Shown here: positions 28,747 to 39,825 of the stretch, in pieces | How the letters are laid out: each line of letters starts with the position of its first letter | How positions within the stretch are numbered: the stretch's first letter is position 1 | DNA from: Croceibacterium segetis | GTDB lineage: Bacteria > Pseudomonadota > Alphaproteobacteria > Sphingomonadales > Sphingomonadaceae | Length of the DNA stretch: 64,000 nucleotides | NCBI RefSeq assembly: GCF_011320115.1 | Contig: NZ_JAANOZ010000003.1 | Span: 285,458-349,457 of the forward strand | Direction: 5' to 3' | The notes under the pieces: generated by a model | Seen by the model: only the letters and a program-made list of their open reading frames with translations | Told to the model about the DNA's origin: nothing | Database searches by the model: none | Translations under genes and position numbers: made by a program

Positions 28747-29907
28747 ATGCCGGATACCGATTTCACCAGGCGCTCATTGCTCGCCGCCGGGGCGCTTGCC
28801 CCGCTCGCTCTCGGCGCCACGCGCGCACTCGGGCAGCAGGCCCACGGGACGCCGTTGGCCGGCGAGTTCGCGCTCCCCGATCCGCCGGGCCAAAAGATGC
28901 GCTGGGCCATCGTCGGCCTCGGCAACTTCGCGGTCGGCGAAGCGATCCCGGGTTTCATCGATTCGCAGCATGCGCGGATGACCGCCTTCGTCTCGGGCAG
29001 CCCGGCCAAGCAGAAAGACCTCGGCGCGCGCTTCGGAGTCAGCCGGTTCTACGATTACATGAACTTCGACAGCATCGCGAACGACCCGGAGATCGACTGC
29101 GTTTACATCATCCTGCCGGTCGGCCTTCACGCCGAATACACGATCCGTGCGCTCAAGGCCGGCAAGCACGTGCTGACCGAAAAGCCGATGGCCTCGACCA
29201 GCGCCGAGTGCGAGGCGATGATCGCCGCGGCCAGGGCCGCCAAGCGCCAGCTCGGCGTCGCCTACCGCATCCATTTCGAGCCGACCAACGTCCGCGCCAA
29301 GCAACTGATCGACAGCGGCGAGATCGGCGACATCCGCTTCGTCTCGGCCGACCACGGCTTCAACGCCGACCCGAATTATCCGCCGCACAAGTGGCGCCTC
29401 GAAAAGGCGCTCGCCGGCGGCGGGTCGATGTTCGACATCGGCATCTACGGCCTCAACACCTCGCTGATGATGCTCGGGCAGGACCCGGTCGCGCTCTCGG
29501 CCAACTACATCTACCCGAAGGACGATCCGCGCTTCCGCGAGGTCGAAGGTGGCATCGAATACCGCCTTCGCATGGCCAACGGAGTCAGTGTTGCCGGTTC
29601 CTCGTCGTACAGCTGGAGCCCTTACATCTCGCAGCAACGCTACATGGGATCGAAGGGCTCGATCTTCATGAAGCCGGCTACGACTTACGACCGCAACACG
29701 ATCACCGTCGAAGGCAACGGTCCCAACCACGAAGTCGGCGCCGCCAACCCGCTGACGCAGTTCCAGCGCCAGCTCGACGCCTTCAGCCTTGCCGCGAGAG
29801 CGAACACTCCGCACAAGACGCCGGGAGAAATGGGCCTGCGCGACATTCGCCTGATCGAGGCGATGTACAAGAGTGCGGATAACGGCGGAGAGGTCGTGAA
29901 GCTGTGA
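28747..29907 (+). CDS. TAT-exported Gfo/Idh/MocA oxidoreductase
   Basis: A 386-residue NAD(P)-dependent oxidoreductase. It begins with a twin-arginine signal (TRRSLLAAGALAPLALG). The Rossmann domain has AIVGLGNFAVGEAIPGF and the EKPMASTSAE motif, followed by a GFO_IDH_MocA C-terminal domain with GGGSMFDIGIYGLN. It resembles periplasmic glucose-fructose oxidoreductases, which hold their nucleotide tightly. Its stop overlaps the GTG of the CE15-like gene, so the two probably work on one sugar pathway. Confidence 0.87.
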   Translation: MPDTDFTRRSLLAAGALAPLALGATRALGQQAHGTPLAGEFALPDPPGQKMRWAIVGLGNFAVGEAIPGFIDSQHARMTAFVSGSPAKQKDLGARFGVSRFYDYMNFDSIANDPEIDCVYIILPVGLHAEYTIRALKAGKHVLTEKPMASTSAECEAMIAAARAAKRQLGVAYRIHFEPTNVRAKQLIDSGEIGDIRFVSADHGFNADPNYPPHKWRLEKALAGGGSMFDIGIYGLNTSLMMLGQDPVALSANYIYPKDDPRFREVEGGIEYRLRMANGVSVAGSSSYSWSPYISQQRYMGSKGSIFMKPATTYDRNTITVEGNGPNHEVGAANPLTQFQRQLDAFSLAARANTPHKTPGEMGLRDIRLIEAMYKSADNGGEVVKL

Positions 29908-31193
29908 AACGTTGGGTTCTCGCGGCCGGGCTGGCGCTGGCCGCCTCCCTTCCCGCGATCGCCCAGCAGACGAAAGGCGCGACCGCCGACGACATCCACG
30001 AAATGGAACGCCAGCGCTTCGGCTTCGGCGAGCTCGCACCCGGACGCGACAGCGACCAGAAGAGCCCGCGCGCGGCGAACTTCGACGAGGCCAAGGTCGG
30101 CAATCTCATCCCGCCGCCGCTCTTCGCCTCGCCGAACGACGCGACGAAGGAAGGCTGGGCCAGGCGGCGCGAGGCGCTGGCGCGACTGATCGAGGACAAC
30201 TGGGTCGGCCGCATTCCCGACGCCGCCAACAACTTGCGGATCCTCTGGCACAAGGAGGCCGTGGCGGGCCGCAAGGGCTATGACACCGAGCAATGGGTCG
30301 GCCAGATCCTCACCCCCGACGGGCGCTCGGGCCCGGTAATCGACGCGACGATCACTTTCCCCAGGCGCTCGAACAAGGTGCCCGCGCTCCTCGACTACAG
30401 TTACATCTGGCCCGCCGGCTTCAAGTTGCCCGGCCCGCCTCCCCCCGACACCGAGGCGATGGTGCTGAAGCGCGGTTGGGCCCATGTCGCTTATCGCCCG
30501 ACGCTGCTCCAGGCCGACACCGGTGCGCAGATGCAGCAGGGCCTGATCGGTCTCGTCCGCTGGCCGCGCGAGCGGCACGACTGGGGCGCGCTACGCGCCT
30601 GGGGCTGGGGCGCCAGCAAGCTGCGCGAAGAGCTGGCCAAGGATCCGCGCATCGACGGCAATCAGGTCTCGCTTGCCGGCCATTCGCGTTTCGGCAAGGC
30701 GGTGCTCGTCGCCGCCGCTTTCGATCACAAGTTCGCCGACGCGCTCGTGTCGAGTTCAGGCGCCGGTGGCGCCAAGCTGATGCGGCGCGATTTCGGCGAA
30801 GCCTGGACCAATATGGCCGGCAGCTATGCTTTCCACTGGTACACGCCCGAGGTCATGGAATACGCCGGACACAAGACCGTCGCCGACCTGCCGGTCGACG
30901 CACACATGCTGATCGCCCTGCGCGCGCCACGACCCTTGTTCATCTCGAGCGGTTCGGCCGACAAGGGCGATGCCTGGGTCGATCCCAAGGGTATGTGGGT
31001 CGCCACCAGCCTCGCCGAGCCGGCGTGGGGCAGTGTCTATGGCCTGCCGGTCCCACCGGGCAGCGAAATGCCGAAGGTGCTTGTCGGTTATCGCGACTTC
31101 CCGCTGGCGTTCTACCAGCACGACCAGGGCCACGTGCCCTGGCCGTCGTACGAGAGTTTCATGGCCCACGAAGCGAAGTTCGCGGGCAGATAG
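29904..31193 (+). CDS. CE15-like glucuronoyl esterase family hydrolase
   Basis: A 429-residue exported alpha/beta hydrolase with a Sec signal ending near PAIAQ. The nucleophile motif GHSRFGKA resembles the GCSRxGK motif of carbohydrate esterase family 15, with His in place of Cys as in many bacterial members. FYQHDQGHVPW near the end provides the catalytic histidine. CE15 enzymes cleave lignin-glucuronic acid esters; the true substrate here is unproven. The start is a GTG coupled to the oxidoreductase gene. Confidence 0.8.
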   Translation: MKRWVLAAGLALAASLPAIAQQTKGATADDIHEMERQRFGFGELAPGRDSDQKSPRAANFDEAKVGNLIPPPLFASPNDATKEGWARRREALARLIEDNWVGRIPDAANNLRILWHKEAVAGRKGYDTEQWVGQILTPDGRSGPVIDATITFPRRSNKVPALLDYSYIWPAGFKLPGPPPPDTEAMVLKRGWAHVAYRPTLLQADTGAQMQQGLIGLVRWPRERHDWGALRAWGWGASKLREELAKDPRIDGNQVSLAGHSRFGKAVLVAAAFDHKFADALVSSSGAGGAKLMRRDFGEAWTNMAGSYAFHWYTPEVMEYAGHKTVADLPVDAHMLIALRAPRPLFISSGSADKGDAWVDPKGMWVATSLAEPAWGSVYGLPVPPGSEMPKVLVGYRDFPLAFYQHDQGHVPWPSYESFMAHEAKFAGR

Positions 31194-31201
31194 CGCTCCG
31201 C

Positions 31202-31633
31202 CTAGCGTGACTGGTTATGGGTGCCGCCCGGCTCGGTAATGTGGCGCAACGCGTGGCCGCTGCGCGCCGGCTCCTCGCGGTCGAGATCGGCGAGCGAGAC
31301 GATGCCCACGAGCCGCTTGTCGTGATCGACCACCGGCATGCGGCGGACCTGGATTTCAGCCATGTTGACGAGCACTTCGTCGGCCTCCGCATCGTCGAAA
31401 CAATACTTGACCTCGCGGCTCATGATATCTCCCACGCGGGCGCTCGGGCCGCAGCCTTCGGCGACGCCGCGGATGGCGATGTCGCGGTCGGTGATCATGC
31501 CGACAAGGCGGTCACCGTCCGACACCGGCAGCACGCCGGTATCGACCGAGCCCATGATCTGCGCCGCGCGCTCGATGGTATCGTCGGGCGAGACGAGCCT
31601 GACATCCTGCGTCATGCATTCGCTGATTTTCAT
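31202..31633 (-). CDS. CBS-domain-pair protein
   Basis: A 143-residue protein made of two CBS domains, each with the usual pattern (VSPDDTIERAAQIM, VLPVSDGDRLVGMITDRDI; then RRMPVVDHDKRLVGIVSLADL). CBS pairs bind adenine nucleotides and sense energy state. A tail of about 15 residues has no known role. The ATG follows AAGGAGA. Confidence 0.87.
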   Translation of the reverse strand: MKISECMTQDVRLVSPDDTIERAAQIMGSVDTGVLPVSDGDRLVGMITDRDIAIRGVAEGCGPSARVGDIMSREVKYCFDDAEADEVLVNMAEIQVRRMPVVDHDKRLVGIVSLADLDREEPARSGHALRHITEPGGTHNQSR

Positions 31634-31726
31634 CGAAGGTCTCCTTGCGCTTCACCCGTTTCAGCGACCGGGGGCCGTGCATGTTCCGCGCTCGAACGCG
31701 GCAGAACGCCGCTTCGCCGTGAGCGG

Positions 31727-32251
31727 TCAGCCGCTCCACTTCTCGATCGCGGCGCGATAGGCTGCACGGGCTTTCTCGAAGCGTTGTTCGAGGCGGGCGA
31801 TTTCCTTGTCATGGCGCGCCTCCAACGCGTCGAGCTTGCGTTCGATCGCCTCGCGCTGCTTTTCCAGCGCGGCCCATTCACCGTCCCGCTGGCGGCGCGC
31901 CTCGTCGAGCGCCGCTTCGGCCTCGTCGACCTTGTCGCGCCGTGGCGGCGGCTTGGGTTTGGGAGGCTTCCGTTCAGGCTTGGCCTCGATCTTCTTCGCC
32001 GCCGGCTTCTTGCGTGGCCCAAGGGCCTTGAGCTGCGCCGCGAGGTCGCCGCGTGAGACGCGGATCACCTCGCCCGGGCGCTTGAGCGGCTCAGCCGTCA
32101 GACGCGGATCGGTGACCTGCTCGGCGGCGCCGCGCGCGAACAGGTCGGCGTCCGCGCCCCACGCCTCGAGCGCGGCCTTCCGGCTCGGCGCGGCGACGTA
32201 GGCGTCGTGAAACCCGGTCGGTGTGCGGAAGACCTTGAGCTTGCGCGGCAT
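31727..32251 (-). CDS. Basic proline-rich protein with coiled-coil C-terminus
   Basis: A 174-residue protein. The first 65 residues form a small domain (MPRKLKVFRTPTGFHDAYVAAPS). Next comes a Lys/Pro-rich linker (KPERKPPKPKPPP), then about 65 residues of charged coiled coil (ALEKQREAIERKLDALE). AAGGGAG supports the start. I see no catalytic motif; it is similar in style to other sphingomonad hypothetical proteins. Confidence 0.7.
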   Translation of the reverse strand: MPRKLKVFRTPTGFHDAYVAAPSRKAALEAWGADADLFARGAAEQVTDPRLTAEPLKRPGEVIRVSRGDLAAQLKALGPRKKPAAKKIEAKPERKPPKPKPPPRRDKVDEAEAALDEARRQRDGEWAALEKQREAIERKLDALEARHDKEIARLEQRFEKARAAYRAAIEKWSG

Positions 32252-32452
32252 CTCGCTCCCTTCGTGCGAAGAACCGCGCAACCGGAGCGCGGTTTCCGGG
32301 TTGAAGCCGCAGGGAGACGGCCATGGCGAACTTCGACCTCAGGGGTGCTCATCACGGGTCGCGCCGGCGCTGTGGTTCGCAGCGACTCGTCCGCCCGGCG
32401 TCGATGTGGTGAGCCGGCGGATCGAGCCGCTCAACCAGAAGATCGTCTTAGC

Positions 32453-32638
32453 TCAGCCCTTCATCTGCCGGGCCGCGCGTTCGAGCTCCTCGCGGTTGTT
32501 GCCGTGCCGCGCGATCAGCTGCTCGGCTTGTTCGATGCTGATGCCGTTCGCTTCCGCGAAGTGGCGCACCTCGTAATCCTGTCCGCCCGCGACCCGCGAG
32601 CGATCCTGTCCGCCTGCGTTCGACTTGTCGTCAGCCAT
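32453..32638 (-). CDS. DUF3606-like small protein
   Basis: A 61-residue acidic protein with the DUF3606 core: YEVRHFAEANGISIEQAEQLIARHG. The start is the second of two nearby ATGs (32638) because AGGAG then lies seven bases upstream, while the first ATG (32644) almost touches the same sequence. Function unknown; related proteins are short and helical. Confidence 0.72.
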   Translation of the reverse strand: MADDKSNAGGQDRSRVAGGQDYEVRHFAEANGISIEQAEQLIARHGNNREELERAARQMKG

Positions 32639-32669
32639 TGCCATTCTCCTTTCGGAAGCAACAACTTGG

Positions 32670-34013
32670 TTAACGCGCGGCGGGTTCCGGCACCGGGCGG
32701 GTCAGCACCACCGTCAGGCCGGCCGCGACCAGCGCGCAGGCGGCGAGAATCAGGAAGGCGATCGAATTGTCGCCGGCATTTCCGGCCCGGACTCGCCCGA
32801 GCATGTCCGGCCCGACGAACCCGCCGAGCTGCGACAGCGCGTTGATCCAGGCGATCCCGCCGGCCGCCGCCACGCCGGAGAGGAATGCCGTCGGCAGCGT
32901 CCAGAACACCGCCAGCCAGGCCATCGCGCCGATCGCGACGAGCGTCAGTGCGACGACGGAAAGGATGGCCGCATGACCGGCGAAGGCGAGCAGCAACAGG
33001 CCGATCGCGGAAAGAAGAAGCGGCAGCGTGGCGTGCCAGCGGCGCTCGCCGGTGCGGTCCGAATGGCGGGCGATGACGACCATCGCCGCCGCCGCCACGC
33101 CCCACGGGATGGCGGTGACCAGCCCGACTTCGAGATAGGCCTTCCTGGGAATGCCAAGGTCCTGCACCAGCGTCGGCATCCAGAAGTTGAGCACGTTGTT
33201 GATCATCGCCCGCAGGAAGTCGGCCAGCGCCAGCGCCCATACCCGCCAGTCGAGCAGGATCGCCGTGAAAACGCTGCGCCGCGCGCCGGCAGAAACGCCG
33301 CCGCTGTCCTGGGCGAGGCGCGTCATGACCAGCTTGCGTTCGCGGCCGGTCAGCCAGGCCGCTTCGAGCGGCCCGTCGGGCAGCTTGGCCAGCACCACCA
33401 GACCGAGCACGATCGCGGGCAGCGCTTCGAGGAGGAACAGCCATTGCCAGCCTTCGAGCCCCCCTCCATCGAGGAACTGCAGGATCACGCCCGACACTGG
33501 CGAACCGATAGCGCTCGCGAGCGGGATCGCGAGGATGAACAGCGCGATGGCGTGCGCGCGCCGCCGCGAGGGAAACCAGTACGTCAGGTAGAGGATCACG
33601 CCAGGGAAGAAGCCCGCCTCGGCCACGCCGAGCACGAAGCGCAGGAGGTAGAAGCTGAACTGGGGGTCGGTGAGGCCGAAGGCCGTGGCCACGGCGCCCC
33701 AGCGCAGGGCCCCGAGCAGCACGAACGCCGCCGAGACCGCGCCCCAGGTCAGCATTATGCGCGCGATCCATTTGCGCGCGCCGACCCGCGCCAGGATCAG
33801 GTTCGAGGGCACCTCGAACAGGAAATAGCCGAAGAAGAACACGCCGGCGCCGAAGCCGTAAACCGCGTCTGACAGGCCCAGTTCGCTCGCCATCTGCAGT
33901 TTGGCGAAGCCGACGTTGACGCGGTCGAGGATGGCCAGGAAATATCCGGCGAACAGCAGCGGCAGCAGGCGCCGGGCGATCTTGGCGTACGTCGCGGCTT
34001 CCTGCGTTTGCAT
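32670..34013 (-). CDS. MFS transporter, anion:cation symporter type
   Basis: A 447-residue permease with twelve predicted helices. LAILDRVNVGFAKLQM in helix 1 and RFVLGVAEAGFFPG in helix 4 are typical of the ACS family (phthalate, tartrate, hexuronate and allantoate carriers). The substrate is probably an organic anion, but nothing nearby identifies it. It lies 24 bases downstream of the haem lipoprotein stop. Confidence 0.88.
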   Translation of the reverse strand: MQTQEAATYAKIARRLLPLLFAGYFLAILDRVNVGFAKLQMASELGLSDAVYGFGAGVFFFGYFLFEVPSNLILARVGARKWIARIMLTWGAVSAAFVLLGALRWGAVATAFGLTDPQFSFYLLRFVLGVAEAGFFPGVILYLTYWFPSRRRAHAIALFILAIPLASAIGSPVSGVILQFLDGGGLEGWQWLFLLEALPAIVLGLVVLAKLPDGPLEAAWLTGRERKLVMTRLAQDSGGVSAGARRSVFTAILLDWRVWALALADFLRAMINNVLNFWMPTLVQDLGIPRKAYLEVGLVTAIPWGVAAAAMVVIARHSDRTGERRWHATLPLLLSAIGLLLLAFAGHAAILSVVALTLVAIGAMAWLAVFWTLPTAFLSGVAAAGGIAWINALSQLGGFVGPDMLGRVRAGNAGDNSIAFLILAACALVAAGLTVVLTRPVPEPAAR

Positions 34014-34037
34014 CTACCCCCTCCCCCGCTCGCTCGT

Positions 34038-34517
34038 TCAGCCCGGCTTGACCGGCGCGAATTCCTGGTTGGTGAACGGCGGCGCCGTCGGCCGCTTGAT
34101 CACGTTGAAACCGAAGTCGAGATCCTTGTGACAAGCATTGCAGCCGGCCGACAGCCCGTCGAAGGCGGCCGTGAATTCTTCCTGGTTCTTGTCGGCGATC
34201 GCCTTGTCGAGGTCGCCCAGCGGGCCGCCGACGTATTCGTCGACCAGCGGTGCGGTCGCCGTGTTGTCGACCGACGGGTGAAAGCTCTTCACGTCGTCGA
34301 AACCCTCTCGCAATTCGTCCAGCTCGTACCGGGCAAGCGGCCAGTTCTGCGCCGAGCCGGCGAACCACAGCTTGGCGTGGCGCATCTGGTTCTGTCCCAT
34401 GATCTCGCCGAGGCCGACGACATAGGACTTGGGTCGCCGGGGCTCCGGCTGCTTCACCGAACACCCCGAGGCCAGCAGCGCGACGAGCATGGCGGCGCCG
34501 GCGAGCTTCTCTTTCAT
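34038..34517 (-). CDS. Lipoprotein with single haem c site
   Basis: A 159-residue exported protein with a lipobox (LLASGC) near residue 19 and one CxxCH haem-binding motif (CNACH) in the C-terminal third, a cytochrome c'-like position. The region between is helical. The ATG at 34517 follows GAGGAGG, so it is preferred to an in-frame ATG 21 bases upstream. It lies ten bases after ligA and may be co-transcribed with it. Confidence 0.8.
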   Translation of the reverse strand: MKEKLAGAAMLVALLASGCSVKQPEPRRPKSYVVGLGEIMGQNQMRHAKLWFAGSAQNWPLARYELDELREGFDDVKSFHPSVDNTATAPLVDEYVGGPLGDLDKAIADKNQEEFTAAFDGLSAGCNACHKDLDFGFNVIKRPTAPPFTNQEFAPVKPG

Positions 34518-34527
34518 CGCGTCCTCC

Positions 34528-38309
<3,782 letters not shown>

Positions 38310-38413
38310 GCGGGTGGCGCGAACATTACGGGCCGGCTCGCGCGTCGGCAACGCTCAGCTGGCATGCAATCACCATCCGCGAAAAACCCTCCGTCGCAGC
38401 CCAGGCCGACCGG

Positions 38414-38501
38414 TTTTCCACAACCGCTACTGTCGGTTAGCCGACACTTTCGCTTGCCCGGGCAAGGAAATCTTAACGCCCTTCTGGCCTTCTGTGGATA
38501 A
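38414..38501. promoter_or_regulatory. DnaA-box-like sites and two palindromes upstream of recN
   Basis: The 217-base gap between recN and the PilZ gene holds TTTTCCACA at 38414-38422, which differs by one base from the DnaA box, and TGTGGATAA at 38493-38501, a perfect box on the minus strand. Between them are TGTCGG-TTAG-CCGACA (38431-38446) and the perfect 14-base palindrome CTTGCCCGGGCAAG (38453-38466). Their roles are not known; they could regulate either divergent gene. Confidence 0.4.
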
Positions 38502-38526
38502 CTGCTCGTTGGGAGGGGTCCGCGCC

Positions 38527-38853
38527 GTGTCAGTCCTGGTCATTCGCTCGCACAAAAGGTTCGCCGTGAGGCGGCCGATCACCTTGCACGAGACTGGCGG
38601 CGGCAAGCGAGGCGGGCTGATGATCGAGCTTTCGTCCGAAGGCTGCCGCATCAGCGGCGTCAACAGCCTCGCCTACACGATCGACCAGCAGGTAACGCTC
38701 GAGTTCGACGACGACGAACGCTACGCCGGGCGCGTGCGCTGGGCGCACGACGGATTCGTCGGGGTCAAGTTCGCCAGCGCCCTGCGGCTTTCGGAACTGG
38801 GCGCGATGCTCGAGGTGAGCCGCATGGCGCCAGAGCGCCGCTACGGTACCTAG
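38527..38853 (+). CDS. PilZ domain protein
   Basis: A 108-residue protein consisting of one PilZ domain. SHKRFAVRRPITL contains the RxxxR arginine motif and IELSSEGCRISG the (D/N)xSxxG-like partner, so it should bind cyclic di-GMP. It ends in an RVRWAHDGFVGVKF strand. The start is GTG at 38527, following GGGAGGGG at eight bases. It is the second such gene here; the first is at the left edge. Confidence 0.82.
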   Translation: MSVLVIRSHKRFAVRRPITLHETGGGKRGGLMIELSSEGCRISGVNSLAYTIDQQVTLEFDDDERYAGRVRWAHDGFVGVKFASALRLSELGAMLEVSRMAPERRYGT

Positions 38854-38865
38854 CCCCGCTTCCGA

Positions 38866-39669
38866 TCAGCTGGCCGCGACCTGCGGGGCCTTCTTGCCGA
38901 ACAGGTCGTAGGCCTTCTGGTACCATTCGCTGCCGGGATAGTTGGCGCCCAGCACCGCGGCGTACTTCTTCGCCTCTTCGGGAATGCCCAGCGCCAAGTT
39001 CGTCTCGGTCAGGCGATAGAGCGCTTCGGGCGTGTGGCTGGTGGTCTGGTACTTGTCGATGACGTTCTGGAAGCGGATCTGCGCCGCCAGCCAGCGGCCG
39101 GCGCGCTCGTAGAAGCGGCCGATCTGCATTTCCTTGCCGGCGAGGTGGTCGTTGACCAGATCCATCTTGAGCCGCGCGTCGGCGGCGTATTCGGTCTGCG
39201 GATAGCGCCGCTGGATCTCGGTCAGCGCGTCGAGCGCCTGCTGGGTGATCTTCTGGTCGCGGTCGACGTCGGCGATCTGCTCGTAATAGCACAGCGCGAT
39301 CAGGTAATAGGCGTAGGGCGCGTCCTTGTTGCCGGGGTGGATCGACAGGAACCGCTGGGCGCTTTCGATCGCCTTGTCGTAATCCTTGTTCATGTAGTTC
39401 GAGAAGGCGCCCATGACTTGCGCCCGCCGCGCCCACTCCGAATAGGGGTGCTGCCGCTCGACTTCGTCGAACAGCGCCGCGGCGATCTTGTACTGGCCGT
39501 TGTCGAGCCGTTCCTTGGCTTCGGTGTAGAGCGTCTCGACGTCGCGCGCGACGTAGGCGGTGTCGCCCTTCTTCTTGCCTCCAAGCGTGGCGCAACCCGA
39601 AAGCAGCAGCGCGGCGGTGAGGGGAATGAGTACGGCGGCGCCATGAGCGCGGGCGATCGTTCGAAGCAT
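38866..39669 (-). CDS. bamD: Outer membrane protein assembly factor BamD
   Basis: A 267-residue lipoprotein of the BAM complex, which folds beta-barrel proteins into the outer membrane. The lipobox is LLLSGC near residue 24. About five TPR-like repeats follow, with YTEAKERLDNGQYKIAAALFDEVERQHP cut across the first, YAYYLIALCYYEQI and FYERAGRWLAAQIRF. The first in-frame ATG before the signal helix is used. Size and synteny fit alphaproteobacterial BamD. Confidence 0.92.
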   Translation of the reverse strand: MLRTIARAHGAAVLIPLTAALLLSGCATLGGKKKGDTAYVARDVETLYTEAKERLDNGQYKIAAALFDEVERQHPYSEWARRAQVMGAFSNYMNKDYDKAIESAQRFLSIHPGNKDAPYAYYLIALCYYEQIADVDRDQKITQQALDALTEIQRRYPQTEYAADARLKMDLVNDHLAGKEMQIGRFYERAGRWLAAQIRFQNVIDKYQTTSHTPEALYRLTETNLALGIPEEAKKYAAVLGANYPGSEWYQKAYDLFGKKAPQVAAS

Positions 39670-39825
39670 GGCAGCGCCTATAGCCAGCCCATCGGTGAAC
39701 GCCAAGTGAAGTGATGCGCGCCCGTAATCTCTCGCTGGCTAGGTGGATATCCCTAGGCAGCGTTAGGCCGACTCAATGGCTCGCTCGCTTAGGCAGCATG
39801 CTCACGACGAGATCAGGAGACCGCA

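Noticed and set aside
38414..38501. Replication origin
   Set aside because: Only two DnaA-like boxes, no AT-rich unwinding region, and none of the usual origin genes nearby.
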